Shown one piece after another: positions 17,501 through 26,336 of a DNA stretch of 52,655 nt; the stretch's first letter is position 1; each line of letters starts with the position of its first letter. Both the position numbers and the translations under genes were made by a program. The stretch comes from an uncultured Clostridia bacterium (lineage in GTDB: Bacteria; Bacillota; Clostridia; Christensenellales; Aristaeellaceae): NCBI GenBank assembly GCA_947167215.1, contig CAMVHE010000014.1:1-52655 (forward strand), written 5' to 3'. Under the pieces are notes generated by a model. It had not been told where the DNA came from and did no database searches. It was given only the letters and a program-made list of their open reading frames with translations.

Positions 17501-20500
17501 TCACTGCCAATCTGAATCAGGTTCCGACTGCAGATCAGCTTGTCGCAAACATCAACAGCAATTCCAACAACCTTGGATTCAAAGTGGAAAACCGGAATGG
17601 AGAGGTGGTTGTCTCTTCGATTACAAATGCCGGCACCAACAGTAAAAATTACAATGTTTCCCCCGGAGATGCGCTCTATGTTCTCTGGTATGTCCAGAAG
17701 TACCAGGGAAACTGGCACGTGGACGGTGCACTCCTTGTTAAAAACAAGGTAAATATCGCCTACCATGCCAATGTAACCGACAGCAGCGTCAGCAATATGC
17801 CCATGGGATACCAGGAAACCCAGAACACCGTAGTTACTGTCGGTGCAACCGGATCAAAGAATGGCCAGGTCAGGATTCCGGTCCGTCCCGGATACCGGTT
17901 CCTGGGCTGGAATACGAAGCCGGACGGCTCCGGCACGGGGTATCACAGCAACGATTCTTACACGCTGAGCATGGATACAACTTTCTATGCCCAATGGTCC
18001 AAGGGAACAAACATGATGACGGTTTCCAAGACCAATGAGGATGGCCAGACCCTGGCAGGAGCACAGTTCCGGCTGGAAGAAAAGACCGCTTCCGGAGACT
18101 TCCTCGAAAAGGCCAACCGGACCACCGGCGCAAACGGCACCTTTACCTATGACCAGATGGAAAATGACACTCTCTACCGTATGACGGAAACGTATGCCCC
18201 GAACGGATATGAGATTCAGAATTCGTTCTATTTCAAAGTTGCTGTTGACAGCGCCGCACTGCAGCTTCAGATATGTGATGAGAACGGCACCTTCATCACC
18301 GCGCCCGACTGGCTTCAGATCGAATATATCCCTGCAGACGATCCCTCCGCCCAGGGTGTTGCCCGGATCCAGTTTCATATCAGAGACGAGCGGATCAAGC
18401 GCAGCATCACCTTTAAAAAGGTCGACGAATACGGGAACCCCCTGTCCGGAGCATCCTATACACTTACCGGATCTGATAATCAGGTCATCGGCGGAGTACT
18501 GAAGAATGCTTCGGACCATCATGGAGTTTTCTCCATGAATGACGCTGTCCTTCCTTATGGTTCCTACACGCTTACGGAAAACATTGCCCCGGTGGGCTAC
18601 CGGATCGCGGAGCCGGTGATATTTACACTGAACGATTATGTCGACAGCAGCAATAACGGCCTTGCAATCCGCAGCGGCAGTGCCGCTGTCTCCTGCGATG
18701 TCTCCTCCGTTACGGAGCAGGGTCTTACCACTACAACCTATGCATACACCGTTACTGTAACCGATACGGAACAGCCCCATATTCTCGTGACAAAGCAGGT
18801 TGCGGTCGACGGAAATCTGAATCCCAATGATCTCAACACCTCCATTTACTATGCTCTGACGAAAAAAGGAGAGGAAGGTTACGTAAAAAAGGAAAACGGG
18901 GACCTATGGATAGAACGCATGGACATCGTGAACGGTGTCCCCACTCCTGCCCGGATCGTATTTGACGGTGTTGGCTTTGGAGAATATGACGTCTGGGAAA
19001 TGGCCCTGATCAACGGGGAATACACCAGAATGTACAATGGTCTTGCCGTCTCCAATGCTTTCCAGCTGGATTCCGTCTCCGCTTCCTCTCCGGACGGAGG
19101 CAACAATGCCGTCGTTTCCGCTGACGATCTGGAAGCACAGGTGGACTTTACAAATCATTACGGTCCGATTACCGCAAGCACGGATTTCGTTGCCAATAAG
19201 AGATGGACATTGCGGGACGGAACCGCAGTGGATCCTCCTGCCGGCGCAGTCATCCGTTTCACCCTGTTCTCCGAGAAAAAAGACTCCGAGGGACAGATCA
19301 TCCCGGGCAGCATCCGAGAAGTCCGGTCGATCGAACTGGATGGAATCCATGATCCGGACGGGGAAGACACCCCCTGGAAAGCGGTTTTCCGGTATCTGCC
19401 GCTTTATTATGAAGGAACGCTTGAATACCTCTACAAGGTAAAAGAAACCATGACGGTGGAAGGATACTATCCGAATGAGTATCCAAATGAATATCTGACC
19501 AGCAGCGGAGGTACCATCACCAACCGAAAACTGACAACGGACATCGAACTGCATAAGCATTTTGATATCTTCCCTGAAAATGCTGCGCTGCTGAATTCCG
19601 CGCAGGGCCTGACATTTACCCTTTCCGGACCGGATGGAACCACGGCAGCCTATACCCTGGATGATTTTACCGCATCCCCGGAAAATCCCGGTGATTATGT
19701 AAAGACCTTGACGGATCTGCCTCTGGGGGAATATGTCCTTTCCGAATCCGGCCAGGAGAACCTTTTCTCCGGAAATGGATATAATCTGGTTTATTCCGTA
19801 TCCTCGGCAGGCGCAGAATCCGGGACCGGCGGCACGGAGCAGCCGGTTCTGAAGCTGGAACTCCAGAACAGCTATGCAAAAAGCGGCATTCTGGTCGTTA
19901 AAAAGAACAGCATTATCCACGAGGCAGTCGATGAAGAAGCCATCCCGTCCGAAATCGCCGAAAAAGAATTCTCCTTCATTATTCGAAGAGGAAACCTGTT
20001 TCTGCAGGAAAACGGCTCCCTGGGGACAGAGCCCTATCGGTTCTCACTGGCAGAAAATCATTCCCGGCAGTTTACCAATGTTCCCTCCGGCCGGTATACC
20101 GTAACAGAGCTGGACGCCTCTGTCGAAGGCTATATCTGGGAAGTGATCGATGGAACGAGAAATCCGGACGGCACTTACTTCAAAACCATCATCATTTCCG
20201 ATGCAGGCGATTCCGGAGAAGCAGCCTTTGACAACCGCTATACCAGAATAGAAAACGGCTCCCTTACTGTGAATAAGGTAGTGGACGGCGGGCCGGAAGA
20301 CGCAGGCAGCCGGAGTTATAAAGTGGAAATAACCACCACAAGACACGGTGAACCGGTCTGGCTCGATGCAGAGGGGAACCTCACAACGGAAAGAACCGAA
20401 CTGGACGTCGCAAGAGATCATCCGCTGGTTTTCTCTTCGGTTCCGGCCGGTACATATACGGTAGCGGAAAATGAAGAAGCTGCTGCACTGGAAGAGCACT

Positions 20501-21549
20501 CTCTGGAAGTGGCGTATTCCAACAGCATGGAAAACCCGGACGATTCCAATGTCATAACGATCCACAAAGATCAGGAGGCAGCAGTTACCGTCACCAATAC
20601 CTATACCTATCTGTTTGCCCCGGTGAAAATTACCAAGACCGTCACAGGCAACATGGGCGATAAGGAACTGTACTTCGGCTTTGACATGTATGTAAAAGAT
20701 ACTAACGGGGACGCGCTTTCCATTGAAGGAGTTACCAATCCGAACGGACTTGTCCAGTTCAGCCTCCGGGACGGAGAGGAAAAACTGTTTGAGAAGCTGC
20801 CCAAAGGTGCCGTACTGACCATTGTGGAGCATAATGTTCATTACGATACAACGATAAACGGCACGGTGGGAGTTGGGGATTCCACGACAGAAGATGCCCT
20901 GACAGCCGCGGAAACGCACTCCGAGACAGAAACCGACGCAACCGCGAGCTATTCCTTTTCCATCCCGGATTCCGGTGCAACGATTGCTTTCATTAATGAC
21001 TACACAGTGGAACAGTCTGTCATCCTGAAAAAAGTCGGCTTTGACAACACAAACAGCCGCACCTGGGATCTCCCGGGAGCTGTCTTCCGGATCTATGAAG
21101 ATGCTGCCAGGACCAAGCCGGTTATCCTTGACGGAAAGACTGAGTTTATCTCCGGAGATGACGGCGTTTTCTACACCGGGAAGCTGGGGGCAGGTACCTA
21201 TTATCTGGAAGAGACCTCCGTTCCCGCAGGCTATAATCCTCCTCTCGGTATGTTTATCCTGAGGATCGGCGAGGACGGAGTCTCCCTTGGATCCACCGCT
21301 GTCCTTGGACAGCCAAGCCTGGAAAGCTGGATTCTTTCCGAGCCTGCGGAAAGCGAGCCTGAAAGCGGAGAAACGGATTCTTCGGACGCAGACAGAATAT
21401 ACACGGCAGCCATACGGAATACCGTTGGAGTGGTTCTTCCCTCCACCGGGGGCCCCGGCACCGCTCCTGTCTACCTTTTCTCCTCCCTGCTTATTATCCT
21501 GGCCGTCACTGCGCTGGTCGTACAGCGGACATGCCGAAGAAAGGAATAA
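14560..21549 (+). CDS. Giant LPxTG-anchored surface protein with His/Cys-rich N-terminus, InlB-type and CnaB/SpaA-type repeats
   Basis: A 2,329-residue cell-wall protein. In order: short basic tail and membrane segment (28-46); a region of about 150 residues with repeated H-x-H...C motifs (e.g. EHLHTAEC, HIHTEKC, HTHSASC, HIHTDAC); a TDSEA-type acidic repeat linker (about 205-285); three copies of a roughly 130-residue module, each carrying a hydrophobic DLTILD- or DIRIMK-like strand and a following PRTPVQV-like stretch; two InlB B-repeats (GYTFIGWSTG, GYRFLGWNTK); then many Ig-like CnaB/SpaA domains with LxGAxFxL and ETxxPxGY signatures. The C-terminus has LPSTG (2293-2297), a membrane helix and RRKE. 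ATG 14560 is closest to AAGGAGG. No sortase or pilin gene lies nearby. Probably an adhesin. Confidence 0.9.
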   Translation: MVKQFSRISFDKHIQKLSEQKKRREFWNVLALVLAVFVGIFTVYSLRNDAITLERIATCGCEEHLHTAECMENHCSVQQDPAVLKEQGMETVHAHDEYCSRNGEFLCLLPEVSPHIHTEKCFQDTLVCGFPGDVSPSVHTHHVSCVETLPVCLYHTHSASCFREDGIASCGKIQQMQHQHTELCFEPACSMQEHIHTDACYQLVPVKNISADNTESEATGSEETDTIYAFVSDATDSEATDSEATDSEAVHSSTPSVSDIAITEATTAEATPAEVDSEIMESSSSAKLEISGSDYTVRLFADSLDSGASLHVAEVDPDGYLEQIARRLDVKTSEISFLRLFDLTILDNSGNVLEPSETVRVQIEMDTPDHIQVLHFIGENNPSIPPRNTMLMKSNAAPASLQNTQQNLREAARGSDHAASGSIVLMNASVNNGVIDFSTDSFSVYGIVGLTIEKNILASDGHNYKVSVTYEETAGIPEGADLEVAEIFDVSDQFAEYMSGAEKVIGKNEKVAYARFFDIRIMKDGAAIQPRTPVQVKIELLDELSEDVRAIHFGSQVETLSASLADSEHLTEALVFEASSFSVYGVVLTETIREEFLTSTGDLYEVTMHYNDDAQIPAGSKLKLAELEQGTEEYAAAYQAAYGNDAAETVPMLALDISILSPSGEEIEPRSAVTVDLMLKKLPDGWPAAGLQDNIAVNHLVESADGTVAEKMSIHPRIPEADAGNALSVSFQVNRFSVFTISYTSWFSSSEIQAEVVDGSGKSIGSDTGKNIDNVTWYNVAQLAPEVPGYQFVRATIGSPSGTEFEQIRYSRGWQYRRNNTSHDIGSQKVYYVYEPTDPHVTVSFRQNGGSGSAPESISALPGDSVTLPDYAGTRTGYTFIGWSTGTNLVSSTYFPVYPAGSSYAIPEEDTVLYAVWTSNNPAQANFYIRLDGTIPYEPGSYASSAYTGAITITGSIRNQVWITDNDATKPNNGVNIENIVTANLNQVPTADQLVANINSNSNNLGFKVENRNGEVVVSSITNAGTNSKNYNVSPGDALYVLWYVQKYQGNWHVDGALLVKNKVNIAYHANVTDSSVSNMPMGYQETQNTVVTVGATGSKNGQVRIPVRPGYRFLGWNTKPDGSGTGYHSNDSYTLSMDTTFYAQWSKGTNMMTVSKTNEDGQTLAGAQFRLEEKTASGDFLEKANRTTGANGTFTYDQMENDTLYRMTETYAPNGYEIQNSFYFKVAVDSAALQLQICDENGTFITAPDWLQIEYIPADDPSAQGVARIQFHIRDERIKRSITFKKVDEYGNPLSGASYTLTGSDNQVIGGVLKNASDHHGVFSMNDAVLPYGSYTLTENIAPVGYRIAEPVIFTLNDYVDSSNNGLAIRSGSAAVSCDVSSVTEQGLTTTTYAYTVTVTDTEQPHILVTKQVAVDGNLNPNDLNTSIYYALTKKGEEGYVKKENGDLWIERMDIVNGVPTPARIVFDGVGFGEYDVWEMALINGEYTRMYNGLAVSNAFQLDSVSASSPDGGNNAVVSADDLEAQVDFTNHYGPITASTDFVANKRWTLRDGTAVDPPAGAVIRFTLFSEKKDSEGQIIPGSIREVRSIELDGIHDPDGEDTPWKAVFRYLPLYYEGTLEYLYKVKETMTVEGYYPNEYPNEYLTSSGGTITNRKLTTDIELHKHFDIFPENAALLNSAQGLTFTLSGPDGTTAAYTLDDFTASPENPGDYVKTLTDLPLGEYVLSESGQENLFSGNGYNLVYSVSSAGAESGTGGTEQPVLKLELQNSYAKSGILVVKKNSIIHEAVDEEAIPSEIAEKEFSFIIRRGNLFLQENGSLGTEPYRFSLAENHSRQFTNVPSGRYTVTELDASVEGYIWEVIDGTRNPDGTYFKTIIISDAGDSGEAAFDNRYTRIENGSLTVNKVVDGGPEDAGSRSYKVEITTTRHGEPVWLDAEGNLTTERTELDVARDHPLVFSSVPAGTYTVAENEEAAALEEHSLEVAYSNSMENPDDSNVITIHKDQEAAVTVTNTYTYLFAPVKITKTVTGNMGDKELYFGFDMYVKDTNGDALSIEGVTNPNGLVQFSLRDGEEKLFEKLPKGAVLTIVEHNVHYDTTINGTVGVGDSTTEDALTAAETHSETETDATASYSFSIPDSGATIAFINDYTVEQSVILKKVGFDNTNSRTWDLPGAVFRIYEDAARTKPVILDGKTEFISGDDGVFYTGKLGAGTYYLEETSVPAGYNPPLGMFILRIGEDGVSLGSTAVLGQPSLESWILSEPAESEPESGETDSSDADRIYTAAIRNTVGVVLPSTGGPGTAPVYLFSSLLIILAVTALVVQRTCRRKE

Positions 21550-21816
21550 CTCCCGCCTGTTCCTTCCCTGGTTCTCTGTTAATGGGAAGGGGCACAGACA
21601 GAATCGATCATTGTCCCGGTACTGACCGGACCCTATCCTCCGCTAAATATCCCCACAGAAGAGGTTCCGACTCCCTTCCATTGTTTCCCTTCAGGCTGCG
21701 GCGTGCCTATTTCCGGCCTGCTGTTTACCTCGTCCCGATCGCCGTCCGCTTTCCGAGAAACTGCAGTCACGGGCCAGCAGCAGGAAATCGGACCCGGGTC
21801 TCCTGCAAAAGAAATT

Positions 21817-21869
21817 GCCGGACAGGATGTGCTTCCCGCAAGGAAAAGCATCCTGTCCGGCTTCCTTTT
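21817..21869 (+). terminator. Strong terminator downstream of the surface-protein gene
   Basis: A long hairpin (13-bp outer stem 21817-21829 with 21849-21861, and an inner TGCTT/AAGCA stem) is followed by TTCCTTTTT. It lies about 270 bases after the stop. Between 21550 and 22134 I see no convincing gene; a frame open across the region has no family-like features. Confidence 0.8.
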
Positions 21870-22134
21870 TCTGAGGCGCACTCCCTGTTGCGATTCCTTT
21901 TTCTGCAGCCCATGACTCTTTTCGGGCGCATATGCAGCCTCCTTCCCCAGAAAGATCCGGCAGGGGCCTTCATCTCCCGGCATATCCTGCAAAATACTGC
22001 CGGTTTTCAGTCTGAATACATGCTCAGGCTGCGAAGGGATCACGGAATTCATGCGATAATGTCCACGATTCCATATAACCCTATAACGATTATAAAAACA
22101 ATGAATGCTTTAGCACATTTCACCTAATTGTTAA

Positions 22135-22163
22135 TTGACAATGTCAACTGCATAAGGTACAAT
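22135..22163 (+). promoter_or_regulatory. Promoter of the GH3 gene cluster, with a long leader
   Basis: TTGACA (22135-22140), a 17-base spacer and TACAAT (22158-22163). The predicted start is near 22170, leaving about 390 bases before the first ATG at 22560. I see no protein frame with a ribosome site and no riboswitch I can name in that leader. Confidence 0.75.
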
Positions 22164-22559
22164 CAGTTTGAAGTGAGCAGATCGATTGCCTGTTTTTTAG
22201 TAGAATACATCAAAAAATGCCATCTGCAGTCTTTGAAACTACCGGCCGTGATTGTACGCATAATAAAAGCATCATAAAGAACACACAAAATTTATAGTGA
22301 AAATCGGTATCTATGAAAACGGTTTGGCACGGCTGAAATTCTCTTCAACGGACACCGCACCGGGAAAGGGAAAAATTCAAATTGCTGCAAACGGATTCCT
22401 GCCCCGGAAACACTGCAACAGAATTCTGTTTTTCCGGAGGGTTAAGGCATCCGCAGGCTTTTCCTGTTTTTCGTTATTGGCAGGTAATAGGATTCTGTAC
22501 ACATCAGGTTCTGTATTAATGTTTCAATCAGAACGAACCAAATCAAGGAGGAGAAACAC

Positions 22560-25500
22560 ATGACCAAAAGATTCCTGTCCCTGGCCTTATGCATGGTGAT
22601 GGTTCTGTCCATGATGGCAGTACCGGCTACCGCGGAAAATAAGGTCTACTTTACCTCCGATTACGCAAGTAAAGCAGAAGCTCTTCAGGCCGGCCTTGAG
22701 CTGAACGTGGAAATTGCACAGGAAGGCATGATCCTGTTTAAAAACAACGGTGCCCTGCCTCTCCAGAAAGGTGCAAAGGTCAGTCTGTTTGGCTATGCAG
22801 CCTACAATCCCAATGCCGGTGCCAGCATGAACGGCGGCGATGCCTCTGCGGGCGCTGCAATCGCTCAGGCAAACGTGGTTTCCAGCATGAAAGATGCAGG
22901 CTTTGAACTCAATCCCTCCCTGGAACAGACTTTCACCGCGCTGATTGCTGAGGGTGCAACTTCTGACTGGGACATGATGTATGCCTACCGTGCTGTATAT
23001 CCCTATTGGGAAAACAGCTTCGCTGAGTATGGCGATGCGGCTCTCATCGTGCTTCGTGGCGGAAATGATCCTGCAGCCGTCCATTCGCTGCAGTTCGACA
23101 AGGTTCAGATGAGCATGATCGACTATGCCGCTGAACACTTCGAGAATGTCATCGTTCTGATCAACAACGTCTCCGTAATGGAAATGGCGGCGCTGCAGCA
23201 GAACGATAAGGTTGACGCCATCCTGAACATCGGAGAGGGCGGCGACAACGGCTTTGCCGCAATCGGCCCCATCCTTTGCGGTGAAGTGAATCCCTCCGGC
23301 CGTACGGTAGATACCTGGGCCGTGGACCTCACAAAGAATCCCTCCTATGCCAACTTCAATGTGAAGACTGCAGCCAACGCCCATTCCGAGGACGGTGCCG
23401 GCACCAAAACCGGCTATACCCAGTTCACCGTGGACGGCAAGCCCGTCAACACCTGGGAAGTTGGCTACGAAGAAGGCATCTATGTGGGATATCGTTACTA
23501 TGAGACCCGCGCATTTGAAGAAGCCAAGGCCGGAAACGAAGGCTGGTGGGCTGAGAATGTGGTCTATCCTTTCGGTTATGGTCTGAGCTATACCGAGTTT
23601 AAGTGGGACGTAAAAGCCCCCGAGCTTGAAACCATCACCAAGGATGACACCCTGACCTTCGATGTAACCGTAACCAACGTCGGCTCTGCCGCCGGCAAGG
23701 ACGTAGTAGAACTTTACTACACCGCGCCTTATGGCAAAGAAGCCACCGGCAACGATACCGTCATCGAAAAGAGCTATGTGGTTCTCGGCGACTTCGCCAA
23801 GACCAAAGTCCTTGAGCCCGGCGAGAGCGAGACCGTGCAGCTCGTGATCGATGTGAAGGACATGGCTTCCTACGACAACGTAACCGATAAGACCTACGTG
23901 CTGGATGCTGGCGAATATGCCATTCATATCGCCCGCGATGCACATCTGAACGGTGATATTGCAAACACTTATACCGTTGCTGAAAAAGCACTTTGCTCTG
24001 CCTCTGTAGGCGGTGCAGAAGTCACCAACCAGCTGGACGATGTGACCGATGGTTTCGCGTCGGAAGGCTATGCACTGCTGAGCCGTGCTGACTTCGCCGG
24101 CACCATGCCGGACGCTTACACCGAATACAAGGAAATCAGCGCTGAAGAATATGCTACGTATGCATATGACGATGCGAAGTTCAACGCCTATTATGATGCG
24201 GATGCCATTGGCACTGTAGAAGTGGCAGATGCTGCAAACCGTCAGGGCGATACCTATTCCATCGTACTCGCTGATCTCGTCGGTGCACCTGCAGATGATC
24301 CCCGCTATGATGAACTGGCAAAGCAGCTGACGCTGGACGAGCTTATCGAACTGGTCAACTTCGGCGGCTTCAATTCTCATGGAATCCCCTACATCGGCAA
24401 ACCCTATTCCCGCGACACGGATGGCCCGAAGGGCTGGACCGGTAACTACACGGACACCAATGACCGCTTCAATTACTTTGCTTCCGAGCCCATGATCGCA
24501 GCTACCTTCAACAAGGACCTGCTCTTCCGTATGGGCAAGATCATCGGCGATCAGGGCATCTGGGGCAATTCCACCGTCGCCAGCGGCATCGTGTACTCCT
24601 ACACCGGCTGGTACGGACCTGGCATGAACATCCATCGTTCTCCGTTTGACAGCCGTGCCACGGAATATTATTCCGAAGATCCGCTGCTCACCGGCGTCAT
24701 GGCTGCCAACGTCAGCCGCGGCGCCCTCGAAAAGGGCTGCTATGTAACCCTCAAGCACTTCGCATTCCACAACGACGGCGGCGGTGCCACCACCTACCGT
24801 ATGGGCGGCATCGGTTCCGGTTCTCCCAACGATGGTCTGGCTGCCTGGATGACGGAACAGACCGCTCGTGAAATCTATCTGAAGGGCTATCAGATTGCTG
24901 TCGAAGACGGCGATGCCCGTTTCGCCATGGGTTCCTTCACCCGTATCGGCAAGACCTGGTGCGGCGGCAGCTATGCCATCAATACCGCCATCACCCGTAA
25001 CGAGTGGGGCTTCAAGGGCGCTGTGGTCACCGACATCACCCTGTACTGGGCCTGCAATGCCTACCAGCTGATTAAAGCCGGTTCCGACATGATGCTGGAT
25101 GCCTTCGTCTACGGCCTCAATTTCGGCGTATTCCTTGATAAGGATACCATCCTGGCCATGGATGACGCGAGCCGCAACATCACCCTGTACTGCCTGCAGA
25201 ATACTGCCAAGCACATTCTGTACATGGTAGCCAACTCCAACGCCATGCAGGTGCCTGCCGGCGCAAAGGTCCGCTACAGCTCAACCATCGAAGTGGATGA
25301 TGAAGAAGTCGATCTCGCGCTTGAAAACGCCAAGGTTGGCGAGGCTTATACCTCCATTGATCTGGCAAATGCCAGCCTGAACACCTATTATGCTTATGCT
25401 CCTATTTCCTACAGCGCTTCCGGCCTGCCTGAAGGCCTGGTGCTGGAGAATGGTGTGATTACCGGTACACCCGCTGCTGCCGGCGAATACACCGTGACCA

Positions 25501-25562
25501 TAACTGCCGAGGCAGAAGGCTATGCGCCTGCTTCCATCGAGCTTCCTCTGGTGGTTGAATAA
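22560..25562 (+). CDS. Secreted, circularly permuted GH3 beta-glycosidase with C-terminal Ig-like domain
   Basis: A 1,000-residue exported glycoside hydrolase family 3 enzyme. The signal peptide ends near ATA|EN (25). Domain order is inverted relative to most GH3: the (alpha/beta)6 domain comes first (from EIAQEGMILFKNNGALPL), then the fibronectin-like domain after YPFGYGLSY (about 335-470), then the TIM barrel (about 575-880) with LKHF, and the nucleophile D825 in GAVVTDI. This permuted order is known from some ruminal Firmicutes beta-glucosidases. The last 90 residues resemble a putative Ig domain (SASGLPEGLVLENGVITGTP). AAGGAGG precedes the ATG. It likely trims oligosaccharides outside the cell; specificity is unknown. 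Confidence 0.9.
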   Translation: MTKRFLSLALCMVMVLSMMAVPATAENKVYFTSDYASKAEALQAGLELNVEIAQEGMILFKNNGALPLQKGAKVSLFGYAAYNPNAGASMNGGDASAGAAIAQANVVSSMKDAGFELNPSLEQTFTALIAEGATSDWDMMYAYRAVYPYWENSFAEYGDAALIVLRGGNDPAAVHSLQFDKVQMSMIDYAAEHFENVIVLINNVSVMEMAALQQNDKVDAILNIGEGGDNGFAAIGPILCGEVNPSGRTVDTWAVDLTKNPSYANFNVKTAANAHSEDGAGTKTGYTQFTVDGKPVNTWEVGYEEGIYVGYRYYETRAFEEAKAGNEGWWAENVVYPFGYGLSYTEFKWDVKAPELETITKDDTLTFDVTVTNVGSAAGKDVVELYYTAPYGKEATGNDTVIEKSYVVLGDFAKTKVLEPGESETVQLVIDVKDMASYDNVTDKTYVLDAGEYAIHIARDAHLNGDIANTYTVAEKALCSASVGGAEVTNQLDDVTDGFASEGYALLSRADFAGTMPDAYTEYKEISAEEYATYAYDDAKFNAYYDADAIGTVEVADAANRQGDTYSIVLADLVGAPADDPRYDELAKQLTLDELIELVNFGGFNSHGIPYIGKPYSRDTDGPKGWTGNYTDTNDRFNYFASEPMIAATFNKDLLFRMGKIIGDQGIWGNSTVASGIVYSYTGWYGPGMNIHRSPFDSRATEYYSEDPLLTGVMAANVSRGALEKGCYVTLKHFAFHNDGGGATTYRMGGIGSGSPNDGLAAWMTEQTAREIYLKGYQIAVEDGDARFAMGSFTRIGKTWCGGSYAINTAITRNEWGFKGAVVTDITLYWACNAYQLIKAGSDMMLDAFVYGLNFGVFLDKDTILAMDDASRNITLYCLQNTAKHILYMVANSNAMQVPAGAKVRYSSTIEVDDEEVDLALENAKVGEAYTSIDLANASLNTYYAYAPISYSASGLPEGLVLENGVITGTPAAAGEYTVTITAEAEGYAPASIELPLVVE

Positions 25563-25634
25563 TCCCTTAACAATCCGGCGGACGCAGTTTTCCCTGCGCC
25601 CGCCCGTCAGCATGAGAAAAGGAGATTGCTTATC

Positions 25635-26231
25635 ATGAAGAAAATCTTTGCGCTTGTTTTTGCTCTTGTGATGCTTCTTTCCGTGAGTGTCGTTCTGGCA
25701 GAAGGCGAAGGCACCGAATATGTTTTTGAAGCGGAATATACCGAGCTGGAAGGCCTGGAGGGTCTGGGCGTATCCGGTTCTCCCACCGGTCTCGGCCTGG
25801 TAACTGAAAATTCCAAGGCTTCCAACGGATACTTCGTAGGCAATCTGGGCACTTCCAGCCCTCTTACCTTCATCATTGTTTCCGACGCAGACACGACAGC
25901 AACGCTGAAAATTGTCGCAGGCTCCAACATTCTGGGCAACTGCGTCTGGAATCCCACCACACTGAAAATTCTGGTCAATGATGTGGCTGTCGACTATAAG
26001 GAATTCACCACCGACAACGGCGATGACCCCATGGATCAGAACAACTTCAAAACCCGCAAGATTGGTGACATCAACCTGGTCGCAGGTGAAAACACCATCG
26101 TAATCGTTGCGGGCGAGAACACCTACCGTTCCAATCTGCCCAGTGCTCCGTCCATTGATGCCATCAAGCTGACCAGCACCGCAGCCCTGGAAATGGTCGA
26201 ATCCGAAACCAGCCACGACGAGCTGGACTGA
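25635..26231 (+). CDS. Small secreted carbohydrate-binding (CBM6/CBM35-like) protein
   Basis: A 198-residue protein with a signal peptide ending VVLA|EG. The mature part begins VFEAEYTELEG and ends with a PSIDAIKLT strand, the first and last strands typical of CBM6/35/36 beta-sandwiches (EAE near the start, a D-x-I-x-L near the end). No catalytic domain is present. ATG 25635 follows AAAAGGAGA. It sits between two GH3 genes and presumably binds the same glycan. The match is by pattern only; ligand residues cannot be assigned. Confidence 0.7.
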   Translation: MKKIFALVFALVMLLSVSVVLAEGEGTEYVFEAEYTELEGLEGLGVSGSPTGLGLVTENSKASNGYFVGNLGTSSPLTFIIVSDADTTATLKIVAGSNILGNCVWNPTTLKILVNDVAVDYKEFTTDNGDDPMDQNNFKTRKIGDINLVAGENTIVIVAGENTYRSNLPSAPSIDAIKLTSTAALEMVESETSHDELD

Positions 26232-26254
26232 TCGGAATTTTCCTCCGGCCCTTT

Positions 26255-26292
26255 GGCCCGTGTTTTGTGCTGATGCGCACAGGGCACGGGCC
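26255..26292 (+). terminator. Hairpin after the carbohydrate-binding gene
   Basis: An 8-bp stem GGCCCGTG/CACGGGCC with an inner weaker stem, followed by TTCTTCATCTT. The poor T tract suggests an attenuator or mRNA-end stabiliser more than a full terminator. Confidence 0.45.
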
Positions 26293-26336
26293 TTCTTCAT
26301 CTTAGATCACACAGAAAGCGAGATGAATTCAGCTTC

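Noticed and set aside
21775-21830. tRNA-like T-arm signal on the - strand (GGGTCCGATTTCC)
   Set aside because: No acceptor, D or anticodon arm can be drawn around it.
21531-22127. A 198-codon + strand frame after the surface-protein gene
   Set aside because: It overlaps the end of the adhesin, crosses a strong terminator, has no ribosome site and shows no family-like pattern.
22587-25214. 875-codon - strand frame inside the first GH3 gene
   Set aside because: It is the antisense shadow of a clear GH3 coding sequence and has no ribosome site or domain pattern.
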